NCBI RefSeq assembly: GCF_900115715.1
Contig: NZ_FOXM01000015.1
Location: forward strand, 46,702 to 110,701
Direction of reading: 5' to 3'
DNA: 64,000 bases
From: Geopseudomonas sagittaria
GTDB lineage: Bacteria > Pseudomonadota > Gammaproteobacteria > Pseudomonadales > Pseudomonadaceae
The translations under genes were made by a program, and so were the position numbers. The first letter of the stretch is position 1; each line of letters starts with the position of its first letter. Of this stretch, positions 16,552 through 26,429 are shown piece by piece. The notes beneath the pieces were generated by a model, which was given only the letters and a program-made list of their open reading frames with translations, was not told the DNA's origin and ran no database searches.

Positions 16552-18234
16552 TCACGGATACCAGCGCGGCGTGTATACCCACTCGCCGCCGCCGGCGCGC
16601 GGGAAGCTGCGGGTGGTCGAGGAGCCGACGATCACCAGGGTGCGCATGTCGACCATCTCCGGGCGCAGCTCGCCGAGGGTCAGGCTGGTCAGCCGCTCGC
16701 CGGGGCGGCCGATGTCGCGGCCCAGCAGCACGCGGGTCTCCGGCCGGCGGTGGCCGGCGACGATCTCCAGGGCGCGGCCGAGCTGCCAGGGCCGGGCACG
16801 CGAGATCGGGTTGTAGAAGGCCATCACCAGATCGGCGGCGCCGGCATGCTCCAGGCGCTGCTCGATCACCGCCCAGGGCTTGAGGTTGTCCGACAGCGAC
16901 AACAGGCAGAAGTCGTGGCCCAGCGGCGCACCGGCCAGCGCGGCGGTGGCCAGCGCGGCGGACACGCCGGGGAGGATTTCCAGCTCCACCGCGTGCCAGG
17001 CCGGATCGTCGCTCTGCTCCAGCGCCTCCAGCACCGCCGCGGCCATGGCGAACACCCCCGGATCGCCGGAGGACACCACCACCGCGCGCCGCCCTTCGGC
17101 GGCCAGCTCGAAGGCGTGGCGGGCGCGCTGCAGCTCCTCGCGGTTGTCGCTGCAGTGGCGCACCTGCTCGGGCCGCAGCGGCCCGGCCATGTTCACGTAG
17201 GTTTCGTAGCCAAGGATATCCTCGGCCTGATCCAGTGCGCGGCGCACCGCCGGCACCATCAGCTCGGCGGCGCCGGGGCCGAGGCCGACCACGCTGAGAC
17301 GCCCGCGCGCCTGGCCCAGACGCGCCACTTCGATGGGCTGCGCGGCGCGGCCGATCAGCAGGCCGTCCGCCTCAAGCACCTGCTCCAGCGGCAGTTGGCG
17401 GAGCAGCCAGTCGGCTGCGCCCTCGTCCGCCTGCCGCGCGGCGAAGCGCAGGGGCACGCCGAGCGTTTGGGCGGCATCGGCCAGCGCGCGGTCGGTCATC
17501 GCCCCGCGCGGGGCCAGCAGACAAGCCAGCGCCGCCGGCGCCAGCCCCTGTGCGGCCAGGACAAACCGCACACGCGCGGCAAGGTCGGCGCTGTCGCCAT
17601 CGAGCGCCACCAGCAGGGCGCGTGGATGGATCAGCAATTCCTCGTCGCCACCGGCCGCCGCGCAGGTGACGCGGATGCGCCGTTCGGCATCCGCACGCAG
17701 CGGCAGGCGCGCCTGCGCCAGCCAGGGCGCGGCGCCGTCCACCTGTACGCCCTGCCCGGCCAGCAGGTCGGCGACGAAGCGCTTGCCCTGGTCGACGTCG
17801 GCCAGCACGTAGCCGTCCGGCGGGTTGAGCAGACAGGTGCCGAAGCGCAGCTCGCCCGCGGTGGTGATCGCCGCACCGATGCCGAAGAGGGCCGCGATTT
17901 CGCGGGCGATATGGTTGACCCCGCCCAGGCCGCCGAGCAGCGGCACTACCGCGCTACCGTCCTCGGCCACCGCCAGCACCGGCGGCTCCTGTTCCTTGTC
18001 GGCCAGCACCGGGGCCAGGCTGCGGATGACGATGCCGGCCGCGCACAGGGCGACGATCGGCGTGCCGCTTTGGTACAGCTCGCGCAGGGTGGCGCCGAAG
18101 TCGTCGTAGGCGATGTCGGCGGCCACCCGGCCCTGCAGGCCGTAGACCGGCGCCTGCGGGTAGAGGCCCTGGATGCGCCGCGCCGTCGCCAGACTGGCGG
18201 GGCCGAGAATCACGATTGCCGGAACGTTGCGCAT
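16552..18234 (-). CDS. cobJ: CbiG-CobJ fusion, precorrin-3B C17-methyltransferase
   Basis: 560 residues. The N-terminal about 300 residues are CbiG-like (AALCAAGIVIRSLAPVL and GGLGGVNHIA motifs, then a CobE/CbiG C-terminal part with CLLAPRGAMTDRALADA). The C-terminal about 240 residues are a tetrapyrrole methyltransferase starting VVGLGPGAAELM, with SSGDPGVFAMA and VMAFYNPISRARPWQLG. The enzyme methylates C17 with ring contraction in aerobic cobalamin synthesis; the fused layout is usual in pseudomonads. The start ATG overlaps the cobI stop (ATGA). Last gene of the riboswitch-led cobG-H-I-J operon. Confidence 0.95.
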   Translation of the reverse strand: MRNVPAIVILGPASLATARRIQGLYPQAPVYGLQGRVAADIAYDDFGATLRELYQSGTPIVALCAAGIVIRSLAPVLADKEQEPPVLAVAEDGSAVVPLLGGLGGVNHIAREIAALFGIGAAITTAGELRFGTCLLNPPDGYVLADVDQGKRFVADLLAGQGVQVDGAAPWLAQARLPLRADAERRIRVTCAAAGGDEELLIHPRALLVALDGDSADLAARVRFVLAAQGLAPAALACLLAPRGAMTDRALADAAQTLGVPLRFAARQADEGAADWLLRQLPLEQVLEADGLLIGRAAQPIEVARLGQARGRLSVVGLGPGAAELMVPAVRRALDQAEDILGYETYVNMAGPLRPEQVRHCSDNREELQRARHAFELAAEGRRAVVVSSGDPGVFAMAAAVLEALEQSDDPAWHAVELEILPGVSAALATAALAGAPLGHDFCLLSLSDNLKPWAVIEQRLEHAGAADLVMAFYNPISRARPWQLGRALEIVAGHRRPETRVLLGRDIGRPGERLTSLTLGELRPEMVDMRTLVIVGSSTTRSFPRAGGGEWVYTPRWYP

Positions 18235-18983
18235 CAGCCTCGCCACCTTTCGCCGGGGATCAGGATCAGGGAGAAGTACGGCGAGGCCATCGGCTCCACC
18301 GCATCCAGCGGCACGATGCGCTGCTGTTCCATGGTCGCGCGTTCGATGTACAGGGCCCGCTCGGCCATGCCCAGGCGTTCGAGCACCCGGCGCACCTTGT
18401 CGAAATTGCGCCCGAGCTTCATCACCACCGCCGCCTCGGCGCGCGCCAGGCGCTCGTGCAGCTCGTCCTCGGAGAGCACGCCGGAGAGCACCGACAAGCT
18501 CTGGTTGCGATACACCAGCGGCGCGCCCATCACCGCCGCGGCACCGAGCATCGAGCACACGCCGGGCACCACCTCGGCCTGGTAACGGCCGGCCAGGCGG
18601 TCGTGCAGGTACATGTAGGAGCCGTAGAAGAACGGATCGCCCTCACAGATCACCGCCACGTCGCGGCCGGCGTCCAGGTGTGCGGCCACCAGCTCGGCGG
18701 CGGTGTCGTAGAAGTCGGCGATCACGTCTTCGTAGCTCAGCGGCGGCGCCAGCTTCTCGGTGGTCACCGGGTAGACCAGCGGCATGCGCAGCTGCGCCTC
18801 GTCCAGATGCTCCGCGACGATGCCGAAGGCGTTGCCGCCCTGCCCCTTGCTGGCCTTGGCCTTGGCGACGAAATAGGCCACCACCGGCGCGCCGCGCAGC
18901 AGGCGCAGCGCCTTGACGGTGATCAGCTCCGGATCGCCCGGGCCCACGCCCAGCCCCAGCAGTCGTCCCTTGCCGCTCATCAT
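18234..18983 (-). CDS. cobI: precorrin-2 C20-methyltransferase
   Basis: 249 residues with the SAM-binding [18 protein letters not shown] near the start, the [18 protein letters not shown] motif near residue 100, and [10 protein letters not shown] near 140, all diagnostic of CobI/CbiL. It methylates precorrin-2 at C20 to give precorrin-3A. It overlaps cobH (4 bp, start within ATGATGAGC) and cobJ (ATGA), so the operon is tightly coupled. Confidence 0.96.
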   Translation of the reverse strand: MMSGKGRLLGLGVGPGDPELITVKALRLLRGAPVVAYFVAKAKASKGQGGNAFGIVAEHLDEAQLRMPLVYPVTTEKLAPPLSYEDVIADFYDTAAELVAAHLDAGRDVAVICEGDPFFYGSYMYLHDRLAGRYQAEVVPGVCSMLGAAAVMGAPLVYRNQSLSVLSGVLSEDELHERLARAEAAVVMKLGRNFDKVRRVLERLGMAERALYIERATMEQQRIVPLDAVEPMASPYFSLILIPGERWRG

Positions 18984-19606
18984 TCCACCTCCGTGGCCAG
19001 CGCGTTGACCGCCGCGGCGGCCATGGCGCTACCGCCGCGCCGGCCGCGGACGATGACGTAGGGCACGCCGCGGCTGTCGGCGGCGAGCAGCTCCTTGGAC
19101 TCCGCAGCGCCGACGAAGCCGACCGGGAAGCCGAGGATCAGCGCCGGCTTCGGCGCGCCGGCGTCGAGCATCTCCAGCAGGTAGAACAGCGCGGTGGGCG
19201 CATTGCCGATCACCACCACGCTGCCCTCCAGGTGCTCGCGCCAGTGCTCCAGGGCCACCGCCGAGCGGGTGTTGCCCAGTTGGCTGGCCAGCTCCGGCAC
19301 CGTGGGGTCGTTGAGGGTGCAGACCACCCGGTTGTCGGCCGGCAGGCGAGCACGGGTGATGCCTTCGGCGACCATCCGCGCATCGCAGAGGATCGGCGCG
19401 CCGGCGGCCAGGGCGGCGCGGCCGGCGCTACCTGCGCCCGGCGAGAAGCGCAGGTCGTCTACCACGTCGACCATGCCACAAGCGTGGATCACCCGCACGG
19501 CGAGCTTTTCCAGATCGGCGGGAATCGCCAAGAGATTGGCCTCGGCACGGATGGTGGCGAAGGACCGGCGGTAGATCGCCTGGCCGTCGCGGATGTAGTC
19601 GATCAT
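18980..19606 (-). CDS. cobH: precorrin-8X methylmutase
   Basis: 208 residues from the ATG that overlaps the cobG stop (ATGA); a TTG 6 codons upstream is less likely. The catalytic histidine is in [12 protein letters not shown] near residue 40. Other CobH landmarks are [23 protein letters not shown] and [14 protein letters not shown]. It moves the C11 methyl to C12, giving hydrogenobyrinate. Length is normal. Confidence 0.96.
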   Translation of the reverse strand: MIDYIRDGQAIYRRSFATIRAEANLLAIPADLEKLAVRVIHACGMVDVVDDLRFSPGAGSAGRAALAAGAPILCDARMVAEGITRARLPADNRVVCTLNDPTVPELASQLGNTRSAVALEHWREHLEGSVVVIGNAPTALFYLLEMLDAGAPKPALILGFPVGFVGAAESKELLAADSRGVPYVIVRGRRGGSAMAAAAVNALATEVE

Positions 19607-20964
19607 GGGGTGGACTCCGGGCAAAAGGTTGGCGAGGCCAGCCGGGCGGCGGCCTGTTCGATGGTCAGATGTTCGGCCAGCACGCGGCCGAAGCCGCTGG
19701 CACCGGGGACGCGCGCAAGCAGCTGGTAGCGCGCCGGGCCGGTGGCCAGCAGGGTGAAGGAAGCGATGTGCGCGGCGGCGCAGCTGCGCGGGCAGCCGCT
19801 CAGGTGGATGGCCGACGCCTCGGTGTCGAGCGGCAACAGGCCGGCCAGACGCAGCGCATCGCCCTTGGTGTCGGCCAGGGCGCGGGCGCAGCCGTGGCTG
19901 CCGGTGCAGGCGATCAACCGGGCCAGCGGCGCGGCGCGGTCGCTGAGCAGGCCGAGGCTTTCCAGTCCATGCAGGACACTCGGGGCGTCGGCGCTGGCGA
20001 TATTCGGCAACAGCACGCCCTGCCAGGGCGTCAGGCGCAGACTGGCATCACCGCGGTGCTCGGCCAGTGCGGCGAGGCCGCGCAGCTGTCCGGCGCTCAG
20101 GCGGCCCAGCACGGCCTGGGCGCCGACCTGGCACAGTCCGGCTTCGCGCTGCGCCTGGACGCCGAAACGCTGCCGCGGCTCGGCCGGAGCGCGGCGCCAG
20201 GCGGCCAGTTCGCCATCGCTGCGCAGGTCGAGCTGCGGGCAGCGCTCGCGCAGGCGCTCGAGGATCGCCGGCGCCGGCAGCGTCTGCAGCAGGTGGCGCA
20301 TGCGTGTCTGCTCGGGCGCGGCGGCAGCGAGGAACAGTTCCAGCACGGCCAGCACCAGCTGCAGCGCCTGCTGCGCCGGTACCGAGGCCAGCGCCGGCAC
20401 CTCATCGGCGTGCAGCGGCGGGCAGCCGGCCAAGCCGAAGGCGTAGCGCGGCCCATCGCCGGCCGGCATCGCCGCCAACCACAGGTCGTGGGGGTGTTCG
20501 AGCATGCCCAGGCGCTCGCCGCCGTCGAGCTGGATGGCGAACTTGGGCGACAGCGCATGCCAGCGCGGCTCGCCTTCCAGACGGGCGAGCAGCTGCGCGG
20601 CCAGCGGCCGAGTATCCAGCAGCGCCTGCGTATCGTGGCCGGCGGCGGGGCTGAGCATCAGGTTGCGCACGTCGTCGCCACCGGTGCTGGCGGCGCCGAG
20701 GCCGGCGTCCAGCAGGCGCTCGATCAGCTCGCTCTCCACTCCCTGGCGCACGCCACGGAGCTGCAGGTTGGCGCGATTGGTGGCTTCCAGCACGCCGCTG
20801 GCGCAGGCCTCGGCGGCAGCGGCGATGGCCCGCGCCTGACCGACGCTCAGACTGCCGCCGGGCAGTTTGATGCGGCAGATGCCGCCGTCGCGGGCGGCGA
20901 CGATGCGCAGCAGGCCCGGACAGGCGGAAGGACGCGGCGCAGCCGCGCAATGCGAATGGTTCAA
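19603..20964 (-). CDS. cobG: precorrin-3B synthase
   Basis: 453 residues related to nitrite/sulfite reductases. The N-terminal ferredoxin-like half has ACPGLLRIV and GGICRIKLPGGSLS; the C-terminal Fe-S cluster cysteines are in CTGSHGCARA and SGCPRSCAAAH. CobG uses O2 to hydroxylate precorrin-3A at C20 with lactone formation, so the pathway here is the aerobic one. No ATG is available: the TTG ending at 20964 is the first start after an in-frame TGA. It is the first gene of the minus-strand operon behind a cobalamin riboswitch about 130 bp upstream. Confidence 0.93.
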   Translation of the reverse strand: MNHSHCAAAPRPSACPGLLRIVAARDGGICRIKLPGGSLSVGQARAIAAAAEACASGVLEATNRANLQLRGVRQGVESELIERLLDAGLGAASTGGDDVRNLMLSPAAGHDTQALLDTRPLAAQLLARLEGEPRWHALSPKFAIQLDGGERLGMLEHPHDLWLAAMPAGDGPRYAFGLAGCPPLHADEVPALASVPAQQALQLVLAVLELFLAAAAPEQTRMRHLLQTLPAPAILERLRERCPQLDLRSDGELAAWRRAPAEPRQRFGVQAQREAGLCQVGAQAVLGRLSAGQLRGLAALAEHRGDASLRLTPWQGVLLPNIASADAPSVLHGLESLGLLSDRAAPLARLIACTGSHGCARALADTKGDALRLAGLLPLDTEASAIHLSGCPRSCAAAHIASFTLLATGPARYQLLARVPGASGFGRVLAEHLTIEQAAARLASPTFCPESTP

Positions 20965-21099
20965 CGAGAGTCACCCGGTTGTCCGTCGCGGCGACCCCCT
21001 GCCCGACCCCGCACGCATGCGGAATCCCACGCCCGCCCGAAGGCGAGCGCGCTTGCAGCATCGGTACACCCCGCCCGATGGTGGCACTCGCGACTCGTC

Positions 21100-21245
21100 T
21101 CGCCGGCAGGTCTCCTGGCTGGCAGGTCGTCATCCGTCATCGCCTTCCCGGTTGCCCAGTGGCCTGTGATGACGGACTCGCTGCTTACAGTTGCGGGGGC
21201 AGCCACGGTTGGTCCCGTGTTCCCTCTTCGGCCCTGAACGGGCAC
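21100..21245 (-). promoter_or_regulatory. cobalamin (B12) riboswitch, upstream of cobG
   Basis: Read on the minus strand it has AAGAGGGAACACGGG, then GGCTGCCCCCGCAACTGTAA (complement of 21185-21204) and the closing AGCCAGGAGACCTGC box (complement of 21106-21120), the canonical order of the cobalamin aptamer. It points toward cobG, so B12 should switch off cobGHIJ. The divergent cobL operon starts 108 bp from its 5' side. Confidence 0.95.
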
Positions 21246-21352
21246 CGACGAACGCGTTATTATGCCTGCCTTTTTCCGCCATTGCCGTAGTGGCGAATGA
21301 GTTCGCCCCTGCAAGCGGGTGGCGGGCCCGGTACCACACACGAGGAACAACG

Positions 21353-22579
21353 ATGACGCCCTGGCTGACCGTAGTGGGCATCGGCGAAGACGGCTTCGCC
21401 GGTCTGGGCAAGGCGGCGCGACGCGCCTTGCTCGGCGCGGCGCACATCGTCGGCGCCGAGCGCCAGCTGGCCCTGCTGCCGCGCTGCATACGCGGCGAGC
21501 GGCACACCTGGTCCAGCCCGTTCAGCCTGGAGCCGGTGCTGGCGCGGCGCGGCGCGCCGCTGTGCGTGCTGGCCAGCGGCGATCCGATGTTCTACGGCGT
21601 CGGCGCCAGCCTGGCCCGCGAGCTGCCGGCCGCCGAACTGCACGTGCTGCCGGCGCCCTCCTCGCCGAGCCTGGCCGCCGCCCGCCTGGGCTGGGCACTG
21701 CAGGACTGCGCCACGCTGTCCCTGGTGGCCCGCCCGCTGGCGGCGCTCAACCGCCACCTGCACCCCGGCGCGCGCCTGCTGGTGCTCAGCGAGGACGGCG
21801 ACAGCCCGGCGCGGGTCGCCGCGCTGCTGCGCGAACGCAGCTTCGGCCCCAGCCGGCTGAGCGTGCTGGAACACCTCGGCGGCCCCGCCGAGCGGCGTCT
21901 GGACGGCCTGGCCGCGGACTGGACGGCGCCGCGCGTGGCCGACCTCAACCTGCTGGCCATCGACTGCCGCACCGACGCCGCGGCCCGACCGCTGCCCGCG
22001 ACCTGCGGCCTGCCCGACGAGGCCTACCGCCACGACGGCCAGCTGACCAAGCGCGACGTGCGCGCCATCACCCTCGCCCGCCTGGCGCCGCTGCCCGGCG
22101 AGCTGCTGTGGGACGTCGGCGCCGGCTGCGGCTCGATCGGCATCGAGTGGCTGCGCGCCCATCCGCAGTGCCGCGCCATCGCCGTCGAGGCCGACGAAGA
22201 CCGCCAGGCACACATCCGCCACAACCGCGACGCCCTCGGCGTGCCCGCTCTGCAGCTGGTCGCCGGTGCCGCGCCGGCGGCGCTGGACGGCCTGCCCGCG
22301 CCGGATGCAGTATTCATCGGCGGCGGCGTCACCGTGCCCGGCGTGCTGGAAACCTGCTGGCAGCGGCTCAAACCCGGCGGCCGCCTGCTGGCCAACGCGG
22401 TGACCCTGCAGAGCGAGGCTCGCCTGATCGACTGGCATGCCCGCCACGGCGGCGAGCTGCTGCGCATCGGCATCGCCCAGGCCCGCCCGCTGGGCAGCTT
22501 CGACACCTGGCGCCAGGCCCTGCCGATCACCCTGCTCTGCGTGTGCAAACCCGCCGAGGCCGATGCCACCCATGCGTGA
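21353..22579 (+). CDS. cobL: precorrin-6Y C5,15-methyltransferase (decarboxylating)
   Basis: 408 residues combining two methyltransferases. The CbiE half (1-200) opens with [15 protein letters not shown] and has [17 protein letters not shown]; the CbiT half (about 215-400) has [20 protein letters not shown] and the SAM-binding [13 protein letters not shown]. It methylates C5 and C15 and decarboxylates the C12 acetate. ATG at 21353 follows GAGGAAC. It overlaps cbiD by 8 bp. Confidence 0.95.
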   Translation: MTPWLTVVGIGEDGFAGLGKAARRALLGAAHIVGAERQLALLPRCIRGERHTWSSPFSLEPVLARRGAPLCVLASGDPMFYGVGASLARELPAAELHVLPAPSSPSLAAARLGWALQDCATLSLVARPLAALNRHLHPGARLLVLSEDGDSPARVAALLRERSFGPSRLSVLEHLGGPAERRLDGLAADWTAPRVADLNLLAIDCRTDAAARPLPATCGLPDEAYRHDGQLTKRDVRAITLARLAPLPGELLWDVGAGCGSIGIEWLRAHPQCRAIAVEADEDRQAHIRHNRDALGVPALQLVAGAAPAALDGLPAPDAVFIGGGVTVPGVLETCWQRLKPGGRLLANAVTLQSEARLIDWHARHGGELLRIGIAQARPLGSFDTWRQALPITLLCVCKPAEADATHA

Positions 22580-23672
22580 GGAAACCCCGGAACAGCCGGC
22601 GCCGCTGCGCACCGGCCTGACCACCGGCAGCTGCGCCACCGCCACCAGCCTGGCCGCCGCGCGCCTGCTGCTCGGCGGCGAAGTCTGCGACGCGGTGGCG
22701 ATCACCCTGCCCAAGGGCAAGCAGGTGAGCATGCGCCTGGAGTTCTGCCGCTCGTGCGAAGGCGGCGCCGAAGCCGGCACCCTCAAGGACGGCGGCGACG
22801 ACCCGGACGCCACCCACGGCGCGCTGATCTGCGCCCGCGTAACGTTGAGCGAGCAGCCCGGCGTGCGCTTCCACGCCGGTCCCGGCGTCGGCACCGTCAC
22901 CCGCCCCGGCCTGGTCCTGCCGGTCGGCGAACCGGCGATCAATCCGGTGCCGCGGCAGATGATGACCGGCCACCTGACCGCCCTGGCCGCCGAGTGCGGC
23001 TACGCCGGCGGCTTCGAGGTGAGCATCGGCGTGGAGAACGGCGCCGAGATCGCGCTGAAAACCATGAATCCGCGCCTGGGCATCCTCGGCGGCATCTCCA
23101 TCCTCGGCACCAGCGGCATCGTCCGGCCGTTCTCCTGCTCGGCCTACATCGCCTCGATCCATCAGGGCATCGACGTCGCCCGCGCCAACGGCATCCGGCA
23201 CCTGGCCGCCTGCACCGGCAACGCCAGCGAGGACGCCATGCGCCGCCACTACGGCCTGGACGACAGCGCGCTGATCGAGATGGGCGACTTCGCCGGCGCG
23301 GTGCTCAAGCACCTGCGCAAGGCGCCGGTGGCGCACCTGAGCCTGTGCGGCGGCTTCGGCAAGATCAGCAAGCTGGCCGCCGGCCACCTCGACCTGCACA
23401 GCCGCCATTCCAGCATCGACCTGCCGCAGCTGGCCGGCTGGGCCGCCGAACTGGGCGCCGACGCCGAACTGCAGCAAACCATGCGCGACGCCAACACCAG
23501 CCAGCAGGCCCTCGCCCTGGCCAGCGCCGCCGGCGTGGCGCTGGGCGATGCGGTGTGCGCACGGGCGCTGGCCTTCGCCCGGCGCATCGTGCCGGCAGCG
23601 GTGCGCCTGGAAGTCTTCGCCATCGACCGTCAGGGCCGCTTCGTCGGCCGGGCGCTGGAGGCCACACCGTGA
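22572..23672 (+). CDS. cbiD: cobalt-precorrin-5B / precorrin-5 C1-methyltransferase
   Basis: 366 residues (an ATG at 22563 is an alternative start). Diagnostic CbiD sequence: [19 protein letters not shown] at the N-terminus, [27 protein letters not shown] in the middle and [17 protein letters not shown] near 255. Pseudomonads use CbiD in place of CobF for methylation at C1 within an otherwise aerobic pathway. It overlaps cobL before it and cobK after it. Confidence 0.95.
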   Translation: MREETPEQPAPLRTGLTTGSCATATSLAAARLLLGGEVCDAVAITLPKGKQVSMRLEFCRSCEGGAEAGTLKDGGDDPDATHGALICARVTLSEQPGVRFHAGPGVGTVTRPGLVLPVGEPAINPVPRQMMTGHLTALAAECGYAGGFEVSIGVENGAEIALKTMNPRLGILGGISILGTSGIVRPFSCSAYIASIHQGIDVARANGIRHLAACTGNASEDAMRRHYGLDDSALIEMGDFAGAVLKHLRKAPVAHLSLCGGFGKISKLAAGHLDLHSRHSSIDLPQLAGWAAELGADAELQQTMRDANTSQQALALASAAGVALGDAVCARALAFARRIVPAAVRLEVFAIDRQGRFVGRALEATP

Positions 23673-24421
23673 AACGCATCCTGCTGCTCGGCGGCATCGG
23701 CGAGGCGCTGGCCATCGCCCGCCAGCTGCCAAGCGACGCCATCTACAGCCTCGCCGGCCTCGGCAAGGTGCCAAGCGACCTGCCCTGCCAGGTACGCGTC
23801 GGCGGCTACGGCGGCGCCGAGGGGCTAGCGCGCTTCATCGAGGATGAAGGCATCGGCCTACTGATCGACGCCACCCACCCCTACGCCGCACAGATCAGCG
23901 CCAACGCCGCGCGCGCCGCGCAACTCGCCGGCGTTCCGTGCTGGGCGCTGCGCCGCCCCGGCTGGCAACCCGGTCCCGGCGACGACTGGCGCGAGGTGGA
24001 GAACTGGCAGGAACTGATCGCCGCCCTCGCCCCCTTCCGCCGCCCGCTGTTCACCCTCGGCCGCGAGCCGCTGCAGCATCTGCACGAAATCCCCGCCCAC
24101 CAGCACTGGACCGTGCGCTGCCTCACCGCCCAGCCGCCGGTGCCACGCGCCGAAATCCTCGGCGCCCGCGGCCCCTTCGCCCTCGACGACGAACGCGCGC
24201 TGATGGCACGCATCGACTGCGACGTGCTGGTCAGCAAGAACAGCGGCAGCCAGGCCACCGAACACAAACTCCAGGCCGCCCGCGAGCGGGGGATTCCGGT
24301 GCTGGTGCTGAGAAGACCGGAGTTGCCGGAGGTGGAATGCGCTTTTGCCAGCGGCTCGGCGTTGCTGGAATCGCTCGCAGCGGGCGGTTTACTCAGGTAT
24401 GAGGAGAATTGCTCGGGTTGA
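23669..24421 (+). CDS. cobK: precorrin-6A reductase
   Basis: 250 residues with a GTG start inside the cbiD stop (GTGA). The nucleotide-binding [13 protein letters not shown] opens the protein; [17 protein letters not shown] near residue 70 and [18 protein letters not shown] near 195 are the CobK/CbiJ family motifs. It reduces the macrocycle of precorrin-6A with NADPH. Last gene of the cobL-cbiD-cobK operon. The 24422-24622 stretch after it carries only a small GGAAG/CTTCC hairpin. Confidence 0.94.
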   Translation: MKRILLLGGIGEALAIARQLPSDAIYSLAGLGKVPSDLPCQVRVGGYGGAEGLARFIEDEGIGLLIDATHPYAAQISANAARAAQLAGVPCWALRRPGWQPGPGDDWREVENWQELIAALAPFRRPLFTLGREPLQHLHEIPAHQHWTVRCLTAQPPVPRAEILGARGPFALDDERALMARIDCDVLVSKNSGSQATEHKLQAARERGIPVLVLRRPELPEVECAFASGSALLESLAAGGLLRYEENCSG

Positions 24422-24622
24422 ACAATTGCGTGGCCCTATGTGGGAAGGCGCTTCCTTCATGCGCCGCCAGCCACCATCAGGCCTGAAAAACTCTTGAAAA
24501 ATATGATTCCAGGCGCCATGCCTCTAGAAATGGGATCGTCAGAAGTAGCGTTCGCTCTGCTGCAAACAAGTTTGCAGAGCTAAGATGCTGCTTAAGTGCA
24601 GGTTTCTGCACGCTCTGACCAC

Positions 24623-24883
24623 ATGGAGCACAACATGCACGCCAAACGAGTGTTGAGTGACGATCTGGTGAGCCGACTGGAGGATAAAATCCCAGCCATG
24701 GCCGAGTGCGCCGTCAATACCGCCTACATCAACGCGCTGGCTGCCGGGAGCAGTGTGATGGAAGTCGTGAACTGAATGCTTGTTGAAACCACTGCCGACG
24801 GTAAGCACAAGGTCATTCGGGCGGCCAAGCCCAAGCATAAAGTGACCCCAGGTGGCATCATCAAGGTGCGACGTTGCTCATGA
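24623..24883 (+). pseudogene. antitoxin of zeta-type toxin pair, premature stop
   Basis: The frame starts MEHNMHAKRVLSDDLVSRLE and runs 86 codons to a TGA that overlaps the toxin ATG (ATGA), but an in-frame TGA at 24773-24775 splits it after VMEVVN. The continuation (MLVETTADGKHKVIRAAKP) reads as the same small antitoxin. Either it is inactive or the second half is made separately from an ATG right after the stop. Confidence 0.55.
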
Positions 24884-25612
24884 CTGTCCCTCGGCTGAGG
24901 GTCTTTGCCGGACCAAATGGCTCCGGTAAGAGCACGATGAAAAGTGCCATCCCTCCCCACCTGATAAGCATCTACATCAACCCAGATGAAATCGAGAAGA
25001 CCGCCAAAGAGAACGGACGCCTGGAGTTCTGTGAATTCCAACTGGAAGTTGAGGGCGATGAAGCCCTCGGATTCCTTCGGGATCATCGACTGGTCAGGTC
25101 CGCCCAGCTTGTGAGGAGGCCGCCAAGATAGGCTTCAGCAGCAATGGCATGGACTTCCAGGCGGTCGCGATGAACTCCTTTTTGCTTCCGTGTTCTCGGA
25201 CTTCATCCGCAACAAACTTCTCGAAGTCCAGATGTCTTTCACCTTTGAAACGGCGATGCCCAGCGATGACAAAGTCACTTTCATGCTCAAGGCCAGAGAG
25301 TTTGGATACCGGACCTACCTCTACTTTGTGGCGACTGAAGACCCTGAGATCAACATCAACAGGGTGAGGAACCGTGTCGCGTCAGGTAGGCACCCAGTCC
25401 CTACACAGAAAATTGTCCAGCGCTATGGCCGGTGCCTCAAGCTTCTGCCGGCGGCGGTTGCAGCGTCAAACCGGGCCTATATCTTCGATAACTCCGCTGC
25501 CGACTTGGTGCTGCTTGCCGAAGTGACTGATGGGACCGACCTTGAGTTCAAGGTCGAAGAGGTCCCTGACTGGTTCATGGATGCCTACGTAAAGAAGGTG
25601 TGCAACCACTAG
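24880..25612 (+). pseudogene. zeta-like toxin kinase, frameshifted
   Basis: The first about 75 codons give a zeta-type P-loop kinase start: FAGPNGSGKST and YINPDEIEK. The frame is lost at about 25100; the rest continues in another frame from about 25165 with FIRNKLLEVQMSFTFET, YLYFVATEDPEININRVRNRV and RAYIFDNSA, all family-typical. The missing middle suggests a small deletion as well as an indel. It is a dead toxin, in line with its damaged antitoxin. Confidence 0.78.
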
Positions 25613-25630
25613 CCGACAGAGAAACACTGC

Positions 25631-25664
25631 AACGCCCGCTCACTTTTGCCGGGGAGCGGGCGTT
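25631..25664. terminator. terminator hairpin between convergent genes
   Basis: AACGCCCGCTC (25631-25641) and GAGCGGGCGTT (25654-25664) form a perfect 11-bp stem with a 12-base loop, followed by TCTCGT. It separates the toxin remnant from the cbiM-like gene and could act for both strands. Confidence 0.8.
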
Positions 25665-25681
25665 TCTCGTACAGCGGCCGA

Positions 25682-26332
25682 TCAGGCCAGACGCAGACTA
25701 TCGACGCAGGTCAGACGCTGCAGCAGCGCGGACTGCGGCCAGCGCTTGAGCAGGCGCACGGCCAGGCAGGTGATCAGCGGCTCGCAGAACACCAGCGGCG
25801 CGTAGGAAGCGGCGAACAGCAGCCAGTTGTCCAACGGCAGCGGCTCCTCGCCGATGGCCAGCCAGAAGCCGACCATGGCCACCACGCCGCCGTAGTAGAC
25901 GGCGTCGAAGCGTACCACTTCCTGCCAGCTCAGGCGGCGCGACTCGCTGTCGAACAGGCGGCGGCCGAACAGGCCGTGGGCGGCGATCAGCGGCAGCATC
26001 AACGACAGCGAGTTGACGCCCAGGTGCACCAGGTCCTGCGGGTCGAAGACCAGGCCCTGCAGCAGCAGGCCGATGGCGAAGCCGAACAGGGTGGGCAGGA
26101 AGCCGAAGATGAAGTAGATCGCCGAGGCGCCGATGAAGTGCAGCTCGGAGACCCCGACCGGCACGTGGTAGACCTGCATGAACAGCGAGAAGAACGCCGC
26201 GGCCAGCAGGGTCTTGGCGACCTGATCGAGACGGGTGATCCAGCGCGGGGCATAGATCAGCAAGGTGGCGATGGCGGCCGCGTGGCCGTAGAGCACTTTG
26301 GCGGCGTTCAGCGCGCCGGGTTCGATATGCAT
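25682..26332 (-). CDS. CbiM-like cobalt ECF transporter permease
   Basis: 216 residues from the ATG giving MHIEPGALNAAKVLYGHA, the family's hallmark N-terminus with the conserved His. Six to seven hydrophobic segments follow (for example LLAAAFFSLFMQVYHVPVG, AIYFIFGFLPTLFGFAIGLL). SELHFIGASA matches the substrate-binding S-component region. It is an energy-coupling-factor permease, probably for cobalt, which fits its place at the end of the cobW-cobN-chlI-chlD operon. No CbiN, CbiQ or CbiO partner lies nearby. Confidence 0.85.
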   Translation of the reverse strand: MHIEPGALNAAKVLYGHAAAIATLLIYAPRWITRLDQVAKTLLAAAFFSLFMQVYHVPVGVSELHFIGASAIYFIFGFLPTLFGFAIGLLLQGLVFDPQDLVHLGVNSLSLMLPLIAAHGLFGRRLFDSESRRLSWQEVVRFDAVYYGGVVAMVGFWLAIGEEPLPLDNWLLFAASYAPLVFCEPLITCLAVRLLKRWPQSALLQRLTCVDSLRLA

Positions 26333-26429
26333 CTGAATCCCTCCGAGGGATGCATGGGTAGTGGGGCCGCGGCGCAATACGCCACGGTTGTTGCCTGCTG
26401 CAGGTTTTTCGGTGTGCGCGTCCTCCCGT

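Noticed and set aside
16501..18585. Long plus-strand open frame opposite cobJ (over 690 codons)
   Set aside because: It is antisense to cobJ and cobI, whose motifs are intact; long antisense frames are common in high-GC coding DNA and this one has no domain-like sequence.
21260..22942. Long minus-strand frame opposite cobL and cbiD
   Set aside because: Shadow of two genes with clear motifs; product is Gln/Ala/Gly-rich without domain character.
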